From: Curtobacterium flaccumfaciens
Lineage (GTDB): Bacteria; Actinomycetota; Actinomycetes; Actinomycetales; Microbacteriaceae
Assembly (NCBI RefSeq): GCF_013359815.1
Contig: NZ_JABMCF010000035.1
Coordinates: forward strand, 310,001 to 374,000
Length of the DNA: 64,000 nt
Reading direction: 5' to 3'
Part shown: piece after piece, positions 19,440 to 27,606 of the stretch
Layout: every line of letters begins with the position of its first letter
How positions within the stretch are numbered: position 1 is the first letter of the stretch
Translations under genes and position numbers: made by a program
Notes under the pieces: model-generated
Databases searched by the model: none
Seen by the model: the letters and a program-made list of their open reading frames with translations, nothing else
Told to the model about the DNA's origin: nothing

Positions 19440-19739
19440 TCAGCGAGCCGTCCGGTTCGCTCGTGCGCGACGTGTCCAGGTGATGCCGAGGAGCGTGAAG
19501 ACCAGCACCATGGCGATCGGGAAGCCGTAGAGCGGGATCGCCATGACCACCGGCCACGGCATCGCACCCTGGGCGCTGGGAGCGGTGAGCCACATGATGA
19601 TCATCGCGACGAAGCAGAGCAGGCCGAGGATGATGATCCCACCGATCATGAACGCCAGAGCGCGTTCGGTACGATTGAACGTCACCGGGGGTTCTGCGGA
19701 GTCCTGCGGGTTCCCGGTTGATCGGGTCGGCTTGGCCAT
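19440..19739 (-). CDS. Small membrane protein, two predicted transmembrane helices
   Basis: A 99-residue protein from MAKPTRSTGNPQDSAEPP with two hydrophobic segments, AFMIGGIIILGLLCFVAMI (about 30-50) and WPVVMAIPLYGFPIAMVL (about 63-85), and a basic tail. The family is found widely in Micrococcales without known role. It is the first gene of the minus-strand run leading into the XPB pair, 28 bases before the helicase-associated gene, and is divergent from the second cold-shock gene. Confidence 0.8.
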   Translation of the reverse strand: MAKPTRSTGNPQDSAEPPVTFNRTERALAFMIGGIIILGLLCFVAMIIMWLTAPSAQGAMPWPVVMAIPLYGFPIAMVLVFTLLGITWTRRARANRTAR

Positions 19740-19794
19740 CGACCCAGGATATCCGACGCACCACGGCCGTACCACGACCTCGAGGAGTCCACGC

Positions 19795-20172
19795 ATGCCC
19801 ACCGGCAAGGTCAAGTTCTACGACGACGACAAGGGCTTCGGCTTCATCACCGGAGACGACGGCGACCAGGTGTTCCTGCACGCGTCCTCGCTGCCCGACG
19901 GCGTCGTGACCGTCAAGGCCGGCACGCGGCTCGAGTACGGCGTCGTCCAGGGCAAGAAGGGGTCGCAGGCGTTGTCCGTGCGGCTGCTCGAGCCGCAGCC
20001 GTCGCTGTCGCGGATGACCCGTCGCTCCGCGGACGACATGGCCGTGATCGTCGAGGACCTGGTGAAGGAACTCGACCGGATCAGCGGAGACCTCCGCCAC
20101 GGCCGCTACCCGAAGAACGGCGATCGCATCGCCGCCATCCTGCGGCACGTCGCAGACCAGTTGGAGGCGTGA
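19795..20172 (+). CDS. Cold shock protein with C-terminal extension
   Basis: A 125-residue protein. Residues 1-67 form a cold-shock domain (MPTGKVKFYDDDKGFGFITG; then QVFLHASSLP), and 68-125 form a helical tail (DDMAVIVEDLVKELDRISGDL) not present in CspA. RNA-chaperone activity is expected; the tail may bind a partner. CGAGGAG precedes the ATG. It lies four bases before the DUF3027 gene, an order common in actinobacteria. Confidence 0.92.
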   Translation: MPTGKVKFYDDDKGFGFITGDDGDQVFLHASSLPDGVVTVKAGTRLEYGVVQGKKGSQALSVRLLEPQPSLSRMTRRSADDMAVIVEDLVKELDRISGDLRHGRYPKNGDRIAAILRHVADQLEA

Positions 20173-20176
20173 CCCC

Positions 20177-20938
20177 ATGACCGAGTCCGAGACAGCAGGG
20201 GCCGAGACGGCTCCCGACGCAGCGTCCGTCGATGCAGCGTCCATCAACTACACCGACCTGGCGCGCGAGGCGTTGCTCGAGGTCACCCCGGAGTCGACCG
20301 TCGGCGCACCCGTCGGCACCGTGGACGAAGGGGACGGCGTCGTGTCCGTCCTGTTCGCCAACCGCCTGCCCGGGTACCCCGGGTGGCGCTGGACCGTCAG
20401 CGTTGCGAAGATCGGCGACGACGAACCCACCGTGCTCGAGGTCGAGCTGATGCCCGGGGACGGCTCGCTCGTCGCGCCGGAGTGGGTGCCGTGGTCCGAG
20501 CGACTGGCCGAGTACCGGGCCGCGCAGGAGCACGAGGGCGAGGACGCGGCGGACGAGGACTCAGACGACGAGGACTACGACGACGAGTCGGATGAGGACG
20601 ACGACGAGGACTCGGACGAGGACGACGACTACGATGACTCGGATGACGACGAGGACGACGACGAGTCGGACGACGACGATGACGACGAGTTCGACGCCGA
20701 CGAGGACGACCTCGACGAGTCGGACGACGACGACATCGAGGGTGTGGACGTCGATGCGCTCGCCGATGTGAGCGACACCGACAGCAACACCGACAGCGAC
20801 ACCGACACCGAGGACGAGGCCCCGCAGCCGACCCGTCGTCGCCGTGCCCGCCGCGTGCAGCCGTTCGAGCCCGACGCCGATCTCGAGGTCGACCAGCTCG
20901 ACGCCGGCGAGGCCGACCCGGGCTTCCACCGCGCCTGA
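20177..20938 (+). CDS. DUF3027 domain-containing protein with acidic tail
   Basis: A 253-residue protein. The N-terminal 115 residues match DUF3027 (LAREALLEVTPESTVG, RLPGYPGWRWTVSVAKI). From about residue 118 to 200 the chain is almost pure Asp/Glu with some Ser and Tyr, encoded by GAC/GAG repeats, then a basic patch TRRRRARRVQP and a final acidic stretch. Function unknown. The acidic block may mimic nucleic acid or bind basic proteins. It is probably co-transcribed with the cold-shock gene. Confidence 0.85.
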   Translation: MTESETAGAETAPDAASVDAASINYTDLAREALLEVTPESTVGAPVGTVDEGDGVVSVLFANRLPGYPGWRWTVSVAKIGDDEPTVLEVELMPGDGSLVAPEWVPWSERLAEYRAAQEHEGEDAADEDSDDEDYDDESDEDDDEDSDEDDDYDDSDDDEDDDESDDDDDDEFDADEDDLDESDDDDIEGVDVDALADVSDTDSNTDSDTDTEDEAPQPTRRRRARRVQPFEPDADLEVDQLDAGEADPGFHRA

Positions 20939-20955
20939 CCCACCCGGACCGACGA

Positions 20956-20994
20956 ACGGGCCCGGCACCACCGATCCGGTGGGGCCGGGCCCGT
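20956..20994. terminator. Bidirectional terminator between DUF3027 and serC
   Basis: Arms of 17 bases, starting ACGGGCCCGGCACCACC, pair 16 of 17 across the loop GATCC. It lies in the 82-base convergent gap. Confidence 0.75.
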
Positions 20995-21020
20995 CCTCGT
21001 TCCGGCGGGTGTCCCCGACG

Positions 21021-22136
21021 TCAGCGCAGGGCGTCGACCGTGAAGTCGATCGCGCGCACGAGCTTCGCGACGTCGTCCGGGTCGATCGCGGTGAACGTCG
21101 CGACGCGCAGCTGGTTGCGGCCGAGCTTCCGGTACGGCTCGGTGTCGACGATGCCGTTCGCGCGCAGGGTCGCGGCCACGGCCTTGGCGTCGATCGAGTC
21201 GTCGAGGTCGATCGTGGCGACGACCTGGGACCGAGCGGCGGGGTCGGAGACGAACGGGGTCGCGGAGTCGCTGGCCTCGGCCCAGTCGTAGATCGTCGAC
21301 GACGAGGTCTTCGTGCGGAGGTCCGCCCACGCCAGGCCGCCGGACTCGTTCATCCACCGCACCTGTTCGTCGAGGAGCAGCAGCGTGGAGATCGCCGGGG
21401 TGTTCAGGGTCTGGTTCAGGCGCGAGTTGTCGACGGCGTTCTTGAGCGACAGGAACTCCGGGATGTACCGGTCGGAGGCGGCGATCCGCTCGATCCGCTC
21501 GATCGCGGCGGGGGAGAGCAGCGCGAGCCAGAGCCCGCCGTCCGAGGCGAAGTTCTTCTGCGGGGCGAAGTAGTAGACGTCGGTGGCGCTGACGTCGAAC
21601 AGGGCACCACCGGCGGCGCTGGTCGCGTCGACGACGGTGAGGGCGCCGGAGTCACCGGTCGCGCGGACGACCGGGGCCATGACGCCCGTCGAGGTCTCGT
21701 TGTGCGGGTAGGCGTAGACGTCCACGCCCTCCACCGGCTCGAGTGCGGCGAGGGAGCCACCCGGCGCCTCGACGACGTGCGGCGCCTCGAGCCACGGGGC
21801 CGCTGCGGCCTTGGCGAACTTCGACCCGAACTCGCCGAAGGACAGGTTCTCGGCACGGCGCTCGATGAGGCCGAAGGCAGCGGCGTCCCAGAACGCGGTC
21901 GAGCCGCCGTTGCCGAGGACGACCTCGTAGCCCTCGGGGATCTGGAACAGGTCTGCGAGGCCGGAGCGGACGCTGCCGACCAGGTCCTTCACGGGCTTCT
22001 GGCGGTGCGAGGTGCCGAGGATCGTGGCGCCCCGCGTCACGAGGGACTCGAGCTGGGCGCCGCGGATCTTCGACGGACCGCAGCCGAAGCGACCGTCGGT
22101 GGGGAGGAGTTCGGCCGGGATGACGATGTCTGCCAT
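21021..22136 (-). CDS. serC: Phosphoserine transaminase
   Basis: A 371-residue class-V aminotransferase of the SerC type, starting MADIVIPAELLPTDGRFGCG. The PLP lysine is K194 in YYFAPQKNFASDGG; FGCGPSKIR near the N-terminus is diagnostic of the actinobacterial form. It converts 3-phosphohydroxypyruvate and glutamate to phosphoserine in serine synthesis, in the cytoplasm. Single gene, with its promoter region shared in part with the divergent IdeR gene (184 bases between starts). Confidence 0.95.
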   Translation of the reverse strand: MADIVIPAELLPTDGRFGCGPSKIRGAQLESLVTRGATILGTSHRQKPVKDLVGSVRSGLADLFQIPEGYEVVLGNGGSTAFWDAAAFGLIERRAENLSFGEFGSKFAKAAAAPWLEAPHVVEAPGGSLAALEPVEGVDVYAYPHNETSTGVMAPVVRATGDSGALTVVDATSAAGGALFDVSATDVYYFAPQKNFASDGGLWLALLSPAAIERIERIAASDRYIPEFLSLKNAVDNSRLNQTLNTPAISTLLLLDEQVRWMNESGGLAWADLRTKTSSSTIYDWAEASDSATPFVSDPAARSQVVATIDLDDSIDAKAVAATLRANGIVDTEPYRKLGRNQLRVATFTAIDPDDVAKLVRAIDFTVDALR

Positions 22137-22260
22137 GCACCGATCCTACCGACGACGATCCGCCCGCCCGAGCCCGTGTACCGGCCGGACGGGGAGGGTT
22201 CGGCCCGCCCGTCCACCGCGTCGGATGACCCTTTCTCACGTGCACCCGGGCGCCGGTCGG

Positions 22261-22278
22261 TGTTCGTCGGTGCGAACA
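22261..22278. promoter_or_regulatory. Inverted repeat TGTTCG-N6-CGAACA before the IdeR gene
   Basis: A perfect 6+6 inverted repeat with spacer TCGGTG, directly before a TAGTGT hexamer and 43 bases before the GTG. It could be an operator. It does not look like an IdeR/DtxR box. Confidence 0.35.
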
Positions 22279-22320
22279 AGTAGTGTGGTCGGCGCTGGGC
22301 CCAGACATGAGAGGCGGACC

Positions 22321-23016
22321 GTGACCGATCTCGTCGACACCACGGAGATGTACCTTCGCACCATCCTCGACCTCGAGGAAGAGGCGATCGTGCCGCTGCG
22401 CGCGCGCATCTCCGAGCGCCTCGGACACTCGGGCCCGACGGTCTCGCAGACAATCGCCCGCATGGAGCGCGACGGCCTGGTCGTCGTCTCCGGCGACCGG
22501 CACCTGGAGCTCACCGACGAGGGGCGTTCCCGCGCCACGCACGTGATGCGCAAGCACCGTCTGGCCGAACGCCTGCTGGCCGACGTCATCGGACTCGACT
22601 GGGCCTTCGTGCACGACGAGGCCTGCCGGTGGGAGCACGTCATGAGCGAGCAGGTCGAGGTCCGCCTGCTCGAGATGCTCGGCAACCCGACGGAATCTCC
22701 GTACGGCAACCCGATCCCGGGGCTGGCCGAGATCGGTGGCCCCGCGGCCGCCGGGTTCCTCGACGGCGTCCAGAACATCGTCGCCGCGACCGAGGGCACC
22801 GACGCCGTCACGACCGGGGTTGTCCGACGCCTGGGCGAGCCCGTGCAGTTCGAACCGGAACTCCTGCACCAGCTCCGCACCGCCGGCGTCATGCCCGGGC
22901 GCGTGGCGAGCGTGCAGCGCGCTGGCGCCTACGTCGCGGTCCGCGTCGAGGGTGAGGACTCGGGCATCGAGCTGCCGATGGAGGTCGCGCAGCACGTCTA
23001 CATCGAACGCGGCTGA
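22321..23016 (+). CDS. Iron-dependent repressor, DtxR/IdeR family
   Basis: A 231-residue regulator from GTG at 22321 (SD GAGAGGCGGA). Counting from this start, the metal ligands of DtxR fall exactly in register: M10, C102, E105 and H106 for one site, H79, E83 and H98 for the other. The winged helix reads HSGPTVSQTIARMERDGL and a C-terminal SH3-like domain follows. With Fe2+ bound it represses siderophore and iron uptake genes. The residue match argues for the iron-responsive IdeR/DtxR side of the family, not the manganese (MntR) side. Confidence 0.95.
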   Translation: MTDLVDTTEMYLRTILDLEEEAIVPLRARISERLGHSGPTVSQTIARMERDGLVVVSGDRHLELTDEGRSRATHVMRKHRLAERLLADVIGLDWAFVHDEACRWEHVMSEQVEVRLLEMLGNPTESPYGNPIPGLAEIGGPAAAGFLDGVQNIVAATEGTDAVTTGVVRRLGEPVQFEPELLHQLRTAGVMPGRVASVQRAGAYVAVRVEGEDSGIELPMEVAQHVYIERG

Positions 23017-23041
23017 CCGTTCCTGGTCGTCCCTGAGAGTG

Positions 23042-23087
23042 TTTACCGTTTCGTTACCTCCGGGGCGTTTGGTCTCGACTCGGTAAC
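23042..23087 (+). promoter_or_regulatory. MtrA-like boxes before the NlpC/P60 gene
   Basis: TTTACC at 23042-23047 and GTTACC at 23053-23058 form a direct repeat with 11-bp period; GGTAAC at 23082-23087 is an inverted third copy. MtrA boxes before actinobacterial cell-wall hydrolase genes are direct repeats of GTTAC/GTAAC-type hexamers. The regulator assignment is inference. Confidence 0.4.
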
Positions 23088-23258
23088 GACGCTTCCGTAC
23101 ACTCGTCCGAGTCGCCGCGCTGCCCCTGAGCCGGAGACCCGTGGCAGGACGTCTCGAACCCGTCTCCTGCCTCGATCGGAAACGATGACGAACGGATGGG
23201 GTTGCACACCGCCGGACACCCACGGCGGCGTGATGACGAGACGTTGGAGACACACCTC

Positions 23259-24230
23259 TTGACGCAGACCGGTACCGCCGCGGACGACCAGACGCCCGCG
23301 AACCCGACGAACACCGAGAACGCCACCACCGCCCCGCTCACCCGGCGGGCCGTGCGCGAGACCGAGGGCCGCCCGGTCCGCAGGGTCGTGCCGGTGCGCT
23401 CCGCCCCGCTGCCCGGTGGTCGTCGTGCCGCGCAGGCCGCGGCCGCAGCGAACACCGCGAAGGCCAGCTCGTCGTCGCGCAAGCGCAAGTTCCTCGCGCC
23501 GGTCGTCCTCACCGTGGCCGCCGGCATGTTCGGCACCGTCGCGGTCGCCCCGGCCTTCGCCGCGACGACCTCCAGCAACTCGACCGCCGTCGCCGACGCC
23601 CAGCGTCAGGTCCGGGCCACGCAGAGCCAGGAACTGTCGGTCTCCGACGCCGTGGCGCTCGCCGACACGAGCCGTGACGGCTTCGGCGCGACGTCCACCG
23701 CGACGCTCGACGCCGAGAAGGCCGCGAAGCAGGCCGCCGCCGACCAGGCCGCCGCGGCGAAGGAAGCCGCCGAGCAGGCCGAGCAGACCCAGACCGCCCG
23801 TGCCGCGACCGCGAAGCAGTACTCCTCGTACACCGGGCCCACCGCCGCCGAGTACGCGGCCAGCTCGTCCGCCGCCGACACCCCGTTCTCGCTGCCGGCC
23901 GTGGTCGCCACGGGCAAGCAGTACATCGGCACCCCGTACGTCTTCGGTGGCGCGGACCCGTCGGGCTTCGACTGCTCCGGCTTCATCATGTTCGTGTACG
24001 CCCAGTACGGCATCAACCTCGCGCACTCCGTGCCGCTGCAGGACCAGGCCGGCACCACGATCCCCGAGTCCGAGGCGCAGCCCGGTGACGTCGTCATCTT
24101 CAACAACGAGGCGCACGACGGCTTCTACATGGGGAACGGCATGATCATGGACGCCCCGAAGCCCGGCGGCACCGTGCAGATCCGTCCGATCTGGACCAGC
24201 GACTACCACATCGTCCGCTTCGGCATCTAG
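23259..24230 (+). CDS. Secreted NlpC/P60 family peptidoglycan hydrolase
   Basis: About 323 residues if TTG at 23259 is used (GGAGA lies 8 bases before); ATG at 23196 is the alternative. An unusual 73-residue cytoplasmic head precedes a signal segment RKRKFLAPVVLTVAAGMFGT ending in AFA-A near residue 101. An Ala/Lys/Gln-rich coiled linker spans about 110-188, and the NlpC/P60 domain follows with catalytic C239 in PSGFDCSGFI, and His in EAHDGFYMG. It cleaves D-Glu-diaminoacid bonds in wall peptides. The 240-base leader is long and carries MtrA-like boxes. Confidence 0.88.
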   Translation: MTQTGTAADDQTPANPTNTENATTAPLTRRAVRETEGRPVRRVVPVRSAPLPGGRRAAQAAAAANTAKASSSSRKRKFLAPVVLTVAAGMFGTVAVAPAFAATTSSNSTAVADAQRQVRATQSQELSVSDAVALADTSRDGFGATSTATLDAEKAAKQAAADQAAAAKEAAEQAEQTQTARAATAKQYSSYTGPTAAEYAASSSAADTPFSLPAVVATGKQYIGTPYVFGGADPSGFDCSGFIMFVYAQYGINLAHSVPLQDQAGTTIPESEAQPGDVVIFNNEAHDGFYMGNGMIMDAPKPGGTVQIRPIWTSDYHIVRFGI

Positions 24231-24262
24231 CGAACACTGCCCCCGGGGGAGTGTGAACTTCT

Positions 24263-24304
24263 CCAGAACCGGCCCGCACACCCTCGTGCCGGGCCGGTTT
24301 CTGG
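24263..24304 (+). terminator. Terminator after the NlpC/P60 gene
   Basis: CCAGAACCGGCCCG pairs with CGGGCCGGTTTCTGG (one bulged T), with an inner GCAC/GTGC helix. It lies 33 bases past the stop. Confidence 0.75.
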
Positions 24305-24353
24305 GTTAACCTGACGCTGCACCGGTCCGCACCGGCGCGAACAGGAGACCCTC

Positions 24354-24449
24354 ATGTCGATGTTCCGCACGACCCGCACCATGGGTCGGCGCGCGCGCGT
24401 CGACATATGGTCGAGCACAGCCTGCGTGCACGAGCACGCCCCTGCATGA
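24354..24449 (+). CDS. Small ORF, 31 residues, possible leader peptide
   Basis: AGGAG precedes ATG at 24354 by a normal spacing. The product ends RVDIWSSTACVHEHAPA after a basic RTTRTMGRRA head. Short actinobacterial leader peptides of the Ms5788A type share a basic head, a VD(L/I) step and a late (S/T)A-x-C or similar Cys, and govern cysteine-responsive attenuators; the match here is loose. A hairpin overlaps the stop codon, and the next gene is an HNH nuclease at 24584. The gap 24231-24583 otherwise holds only the upstream terminator. Confidence 0.5.
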   Translation: MSMFRTTRTMGRRARVDIWSSTACVHEHAPA

Positions 24450-24483
24450 CGAGAGCACTGCCCATCCGGGTGGTGCTCTTCGT
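24448..24483 (+). terminator. Hairpin overlapping the small ORF stop (attenuator-like)
   Basis: GAGCAC pairs with GTGCTC and CCC with GGG inside, flanked by ACGA/TCGT. It starts at the TGA of the 31-codon ORF, the position expected for translation-coupled attenuation. Confidence 0.55.
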
Positions 24484-24583
24484 GGTTCCAGGGGTGTGAA
24501 CAGGTCGTCCTCACCCGTTCGCGTCGTCGGTCCGACGCACCCGCAGCGCCTGGAAGCCGTCCAGGCACGTCGGAAGGGAACCC

Positions 24584-25078
24584 ATGCGCACTCTCGTCCT
24601 CAACGCCGGTTACGAGCCCCTCGCGGTGATCTCGTTCCGACGAGCCCTCGTGCTGGTCATGAACCAGAAGGCCGCCATCGTCGCCGCCGACGTCGAACAC
24701 CCGGTCACCGGGTCGACGTCGAGCTACGACCGTCCGTCCGTCATCATCCTCACCCGCTACGTGCGCATCCCGCACTCCAGGCTCGTGCCGGTGTCCCGTC
24801 GCGGTGTGCTGCGTCGGGACGGCAACCACTGTGCCTACTGCGGCCGGCACGCCACCACCATCGACCACGTGCAGCCGCGGTCGCGCGGTGGGCAGGACTC
24901 GTGGGAGAACCTCGTCGCCTGCTGCCTGGCCTGCAACAACACCAAGGGCGACCGCACCCCGCAGGAGATGGGGTGGCGCCTCCGGTTCCCGCCGAAGGTG
25001 CCGCACGGGTCCTCGTGGGTCGTGCGCGGCATCGAGCGTCCGCAGGCGGAGTGGGACGAGTACCTCGTGGCCGCGTAG
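24584..25078 (+). CDS. HNH endonuclease
   Basis: A 164-residue protein with an N-terminal strand-rich region (MRTLVLNAGYEPLAVISFRR) and an HNH motif framed by zinc pairs: HCAYCGRH, then TIDHVQPRSRGG (catalytic His), and CCLACNNTKGD. This stand-alone family is widespread in actinobacteria and its cellular role is not defined. GGAAGGGA precedes the ATG. It ends at a perfect 22-base inverted repeat. It is not in a recognisable restriction or phage setting. Confidence 0.92.
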   Translation: MRTLVLNAGYEPLAVISFRRALVLVMNQKAAIVAADVEHPVTGSTSSYDRPSVIILTRYVRIPHSRLVPVSRRGVLRRDGNHCAYCGRHATTIDHVQPRSRGGQDSWENLVACCLACNNTKGDRTPQEMGWRLRFPPKVPHGSSWVVRGIERPQAEWDEYLVAA

Positions 25079-25100
25079 CGGCCGTCGGTCCGCACCACCA

Positions 25101-25148
25101 GACGGACGGGAGGCCCGTGGCGACGCCGCCACGGGCCTCCCGTCCGTC
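25101..25148 (+). terminator. Terminator after HNH gene (GGAGGC family)
   Basis: Perfect 22-base arms, starting GACGGACGGGAGGCCCGTGG, around loop ACGC. Member of the recurring hairpin family. Confidence 0.8.
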
Positions 25149-25274
25149 GCCCGCCGCGACCAGTGCCCGACCCGCCCTTGGCAGGTCGCGCCGCGTCCGC
25201 CATCCTGGGCTCGACGCCAGCGGCGTCGGTCGGAGCCCCGACCGACGGTCCGGCGAAACGAGGGAAGAGCAACG

Positions 25275-25979
25275 ATGCGCAGCGAGATCTCCGGAACGAC
25301 CATGCCCGTCCTGACGCTCGCGCTCGACGCGGGTGAACGCATCGTGGCCGAGGGCGGTGACGTGGCCTGGCTGACCCCCGGGTTCGGCATGGACACCTCG
25401 ACCGCGCACGGTGGCAGCGGCGGGTTCCTCGGGGGCCTCAAGCGTGCGCTCGGCGGCGGGCAGCTGTTCCTCACCGAGTACACGGCGTCGGCCGCGGGCG
25501 GACGGATCACGTTCGCCGCGAGCCTCCCCGGCACGATCCGCGAGATCACGGTGGACCCGGCGGACCAGTTCCTGGTGCAGTCGGGTTCGTACATGGCGAG
25601 CACCGCCGACGTCGACGTGTCCGTCGGGTTCCAGAAGCGTCTGGGAGCAGGGATCTTCGGCGGCGCGGGCGTGGTGTTCCAGGCGCTGTCGGGCTCGGGG
25701 ACGGCGTGGGTGCAGCTCGCCGGCGAACTCACCGAGGTCGAACTCGCCGCGGGGGAGTCGCTGCTGGTCCACCCGGGGCACCTGGCGATGTACCGCGCGG
25801 GCACGTCGGTCGAGTTCGCCACGGTGAAGGGCATCAAGAACAAGGTGTTCGGTGACTCGATGTTCCTCGCCGAGGTGCACGGTCCGGGCAGGATCTGGCT
25901 GCAGTCGATGACGCCGGCGGCCCTCGCTGCGGCCATCCAGCCGTACCTGCCGAAGCCGCAGGGCAGCGATCGCGACTGA
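25275..25979 (+). CDS. AIM24 family protein
   Basis: A 234-residue all-beta protein matching the TIGR00266/AIM24 family (MPVLTLALDAGERIVAEGG, GLKRALGGGQLFLTEY, GQKRLGAGIFGG-like FQKRLGAGIFGG). The bacterial members have no proven biochemical role; the mitochondrial relative affects inner-membrane organisation. No signal peptide. GGGAAGAG precedes the ATG. It stands alone between a terminator and the protease operon. Confidence 0.88.
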   Translation: MRSEISGTTMPVLTLALDAGERIVAEGGDVAWLTPGFGMDTSTAHGGSGGFLGGLKRALGGGQLFLTEYTASAAGGRITFAASLPGTIREITVDPADQFLVQSGSYMASTADVDVSVGFQKRLGAGIFGGAGVVFQALSGSGTAWVQLAGELTEVELAAGESLLVHPGHLAMYRAGTSVEFATVKGIKNKVFGDSMFLAEVHGPGRIWLQSMTPAALAAAIQPYLPKPQGSDRD

Positions 25980-26149
25980 ACCCGCCACGCCCGGCCGCAC
26001 CCGGTCTGGCCGGAGAACGCGGCGGCCGGGCATACTTCCCCTGAGACCTGAGGGGGCTTCATTCCCTGTACGGTGCCGACCTGGATCTCATCGTCCGGTG
26101 CCGGCGAACAGCCCCGCCCCGCAGCCAAGCCGACTCGAGAGCAGGACCC

Positions 26150-26977
26150 GTGACCGACATCCGCAGCATCCGGACGATCCCGAAGAGGATCTGGGTCGGC
26201 CTCGCTGCCGTGGCGTTCTACGTCCTGCTCGCCGCCGTGGGCGGGAACCTGCTGAGCGCCTTCGCGCACGGTGACGACACCCTCGACTTCGTCCTCGGCC
26301 ACTACATCGTGGTCCCGGTCCTCATCGTGGTCGGCCTGCTCTTCACCCGGCAGGCTGGTTGGACAGCCGAGGCGTGGACCGCTCCGTCACCGTTCACGGA
26401 GCGTCGTCGGTGGTGGTTGCTCGCCATCCCGATCGTCCTCGTTGTGCAGCTCGTCGGGCTCCTCGTGGAGGTCACGTGGTCCGAGCAGACGGTGTCCGTG
26501 GTGCTCATCTACCTGGTCGGTTCGTTGCTGATCGGGTTCGGCGAGGAGCTGTACTTCCGCGGGATCCTCCGTGTCAGCGTGCTGGGGCACCACCGCGAGA
26601 TCACCGCGCTGCTGATCACCTCGTTCGCCTTCGGGTTCGCCCACACGGTCGGCTACCTCTTCGACGGGACCGGACTCGCCTCGATCCTCTTCAACACGCT
26701 CTACCTCGCAGTCGACGGGGCGCTCTTCTACGGTGCGCTCCGTGCGACGGGGACGCTGTGGGTGCCGATCCTCCTGCACGGGCTCGGCGACTTCGCCCGC
26801 TTCCTGCAGTCCGGCGACAACGACTCCAACCGGTCGGACATGTCCGGCGCCGACATCATCTCGTCCCTGTCGGTGTTCGTCACCGCGGCGCTCGCGATCG
26901 CCCTCGTGGTGAGCATCGCCCGGCAGGACCGGAAGACCCGACGAGCAGCGCAGCCCGGATCGGCGGACGTCGCATGA
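26150..26977 (+). CDS. CPBP family intramembrane metalloprotease
   Basis: A 275-residue membrane protein with about seven helices. The CPBP/Abi motifs are complete: EE-x-x-x-R as E132-E133...R137 in GEELYFRGIL, FxxxH as FGFAH (H165), and a third motif H210-x-x-x-D in LLHGLGDF. Such proteases cut membrane or prenylated substrates and, in bacteria, often serve bacteriocin maturation or immunity. GTG at 26150 has GAGAGCAGGA upstream. The stop overlaps the next ATG by four bases (ATGA), starting a three-gene operon with a membrane protein and PrsW. Confidence 0.9.
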   Translation: MTDIRSIRTIPKRIWVGLAAVAFYVLLAAVGGNLLSAFAHGDDTLDFVLGHYIVVPVLIVVGLLFTRQAGWTAEAWTAPSPFTERRRWWLLAIPIVLVVQLVGLLVEVTWSEQTVSVVLIYLVGSLLIGFGEELYFRGILRVSVLGHHREITALLITSFAFGFAHTVGYLFDGTGLASILFNTLYLAVDGALFYGALRATGTLWVPILLHGLGDFARFLQSGDNDSNRSDMSGADIISSLSVFVTAALAIALVVSIARQDRKTRRAAQPGSADVA

Positions 26978-27606
26978 CGCCCACGGTGGAGACCACCGGT
27001 CGGCGGCATCGGTGGGTGCCGGCCGACCGACGGTGGTGGGGGCTAGACCGACGAACGGTCCTGCCAGCGGTGATCGTGCTGGCGACCGCCGCGATCATGC
27101 ACTGGGGCGTGCCGTGGCTGAACGACCAGGTGTCGTTCCGCGAGACGGTCCCGGCGGGGAGCACGATGTCGCTGAAGGAGGACGTCGAGTTCACGCCGCC
27201 AGCCGGGTGGGGCATCAGCGACGGTGTCCTCACCGGGGATGCCGAGGCGGGCGGCACCTACCCGGCATCCGCGACCGTGTTCGACGGCACGACGTCGATC
27301 ACGCTCCGGACCGGCACCTTCGAGGGGACACCGCGCGCACTGCTGCGGCAGATCGAGTCCACCAACGCGGCCACCGGCACGGGAGCGCTCCGGTCGACGG
27401 TGACCCCGGTCACGACGGCCTCCGGGGTGCGCGGGGTGATCAGCGAGTTCCGTGACGTCCGGAACGACGGTGCCATCGCCGCGTTCGTCGCGGACGGCGT
27501 CGGTGTCGAAGTCGTCATCAGCACACCGAACAGCACACCGTCGAGGACGGCCACCTTGATCGGACGGACCCTGTCGTCGATCACCGTCGAAGGAGCCGGA
27601 TCATGA
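26974..27606 (+). CDS. Single-pass membrane protein between two intramembrane proteases
   Basis: A 210-residue protein with a short basic, Trp-rich cytoplasmic head, one membrane segment at about 30-47 (VLPAVIVLATAAIMHWGV), and an outward domain of about 160 residues (VEFTPPAGWGISDGVLTG; TSITLRTGTFEGTPRALLRQ). No family is recognised with confidence; the outer part resembles lipoprotein-like ligand domains in actinobacteria. Overlap with both neighbours (ATGA on each side) shows tight coupling. It may be a substrate, adaptor or sensor of the proteases; that is inference. Confidence 0.75.
   Translation: MTPTVETTGRRHRWVPADRRWWGLDRRTVLPAVIVLATAAIMHWGVPWLNDQVSFRETVPAGSTMSLKEDVEFTPPAGWGISDGVLTGDAEAGGTYPASATVFDGTTSITLRTGTFEGTPRALLRQIESTNAATGTGALRSTVTPVTTASGVRGVISEFRDVRNDGAIAAFVADGVGVEVVISTPNSTPSRTATLIGRTLSSITVEGAGS

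Noticed and set aside
23090-23258. c-di-AMP (ydaO) riboswitch before the NlpC/P60 gene
   Set aside because: Such switches often precede these genes, and GAACCCGTC is present, but the GGGGTGAATC and CAGCTAACC blocks could not be found. A covariance search would decide.
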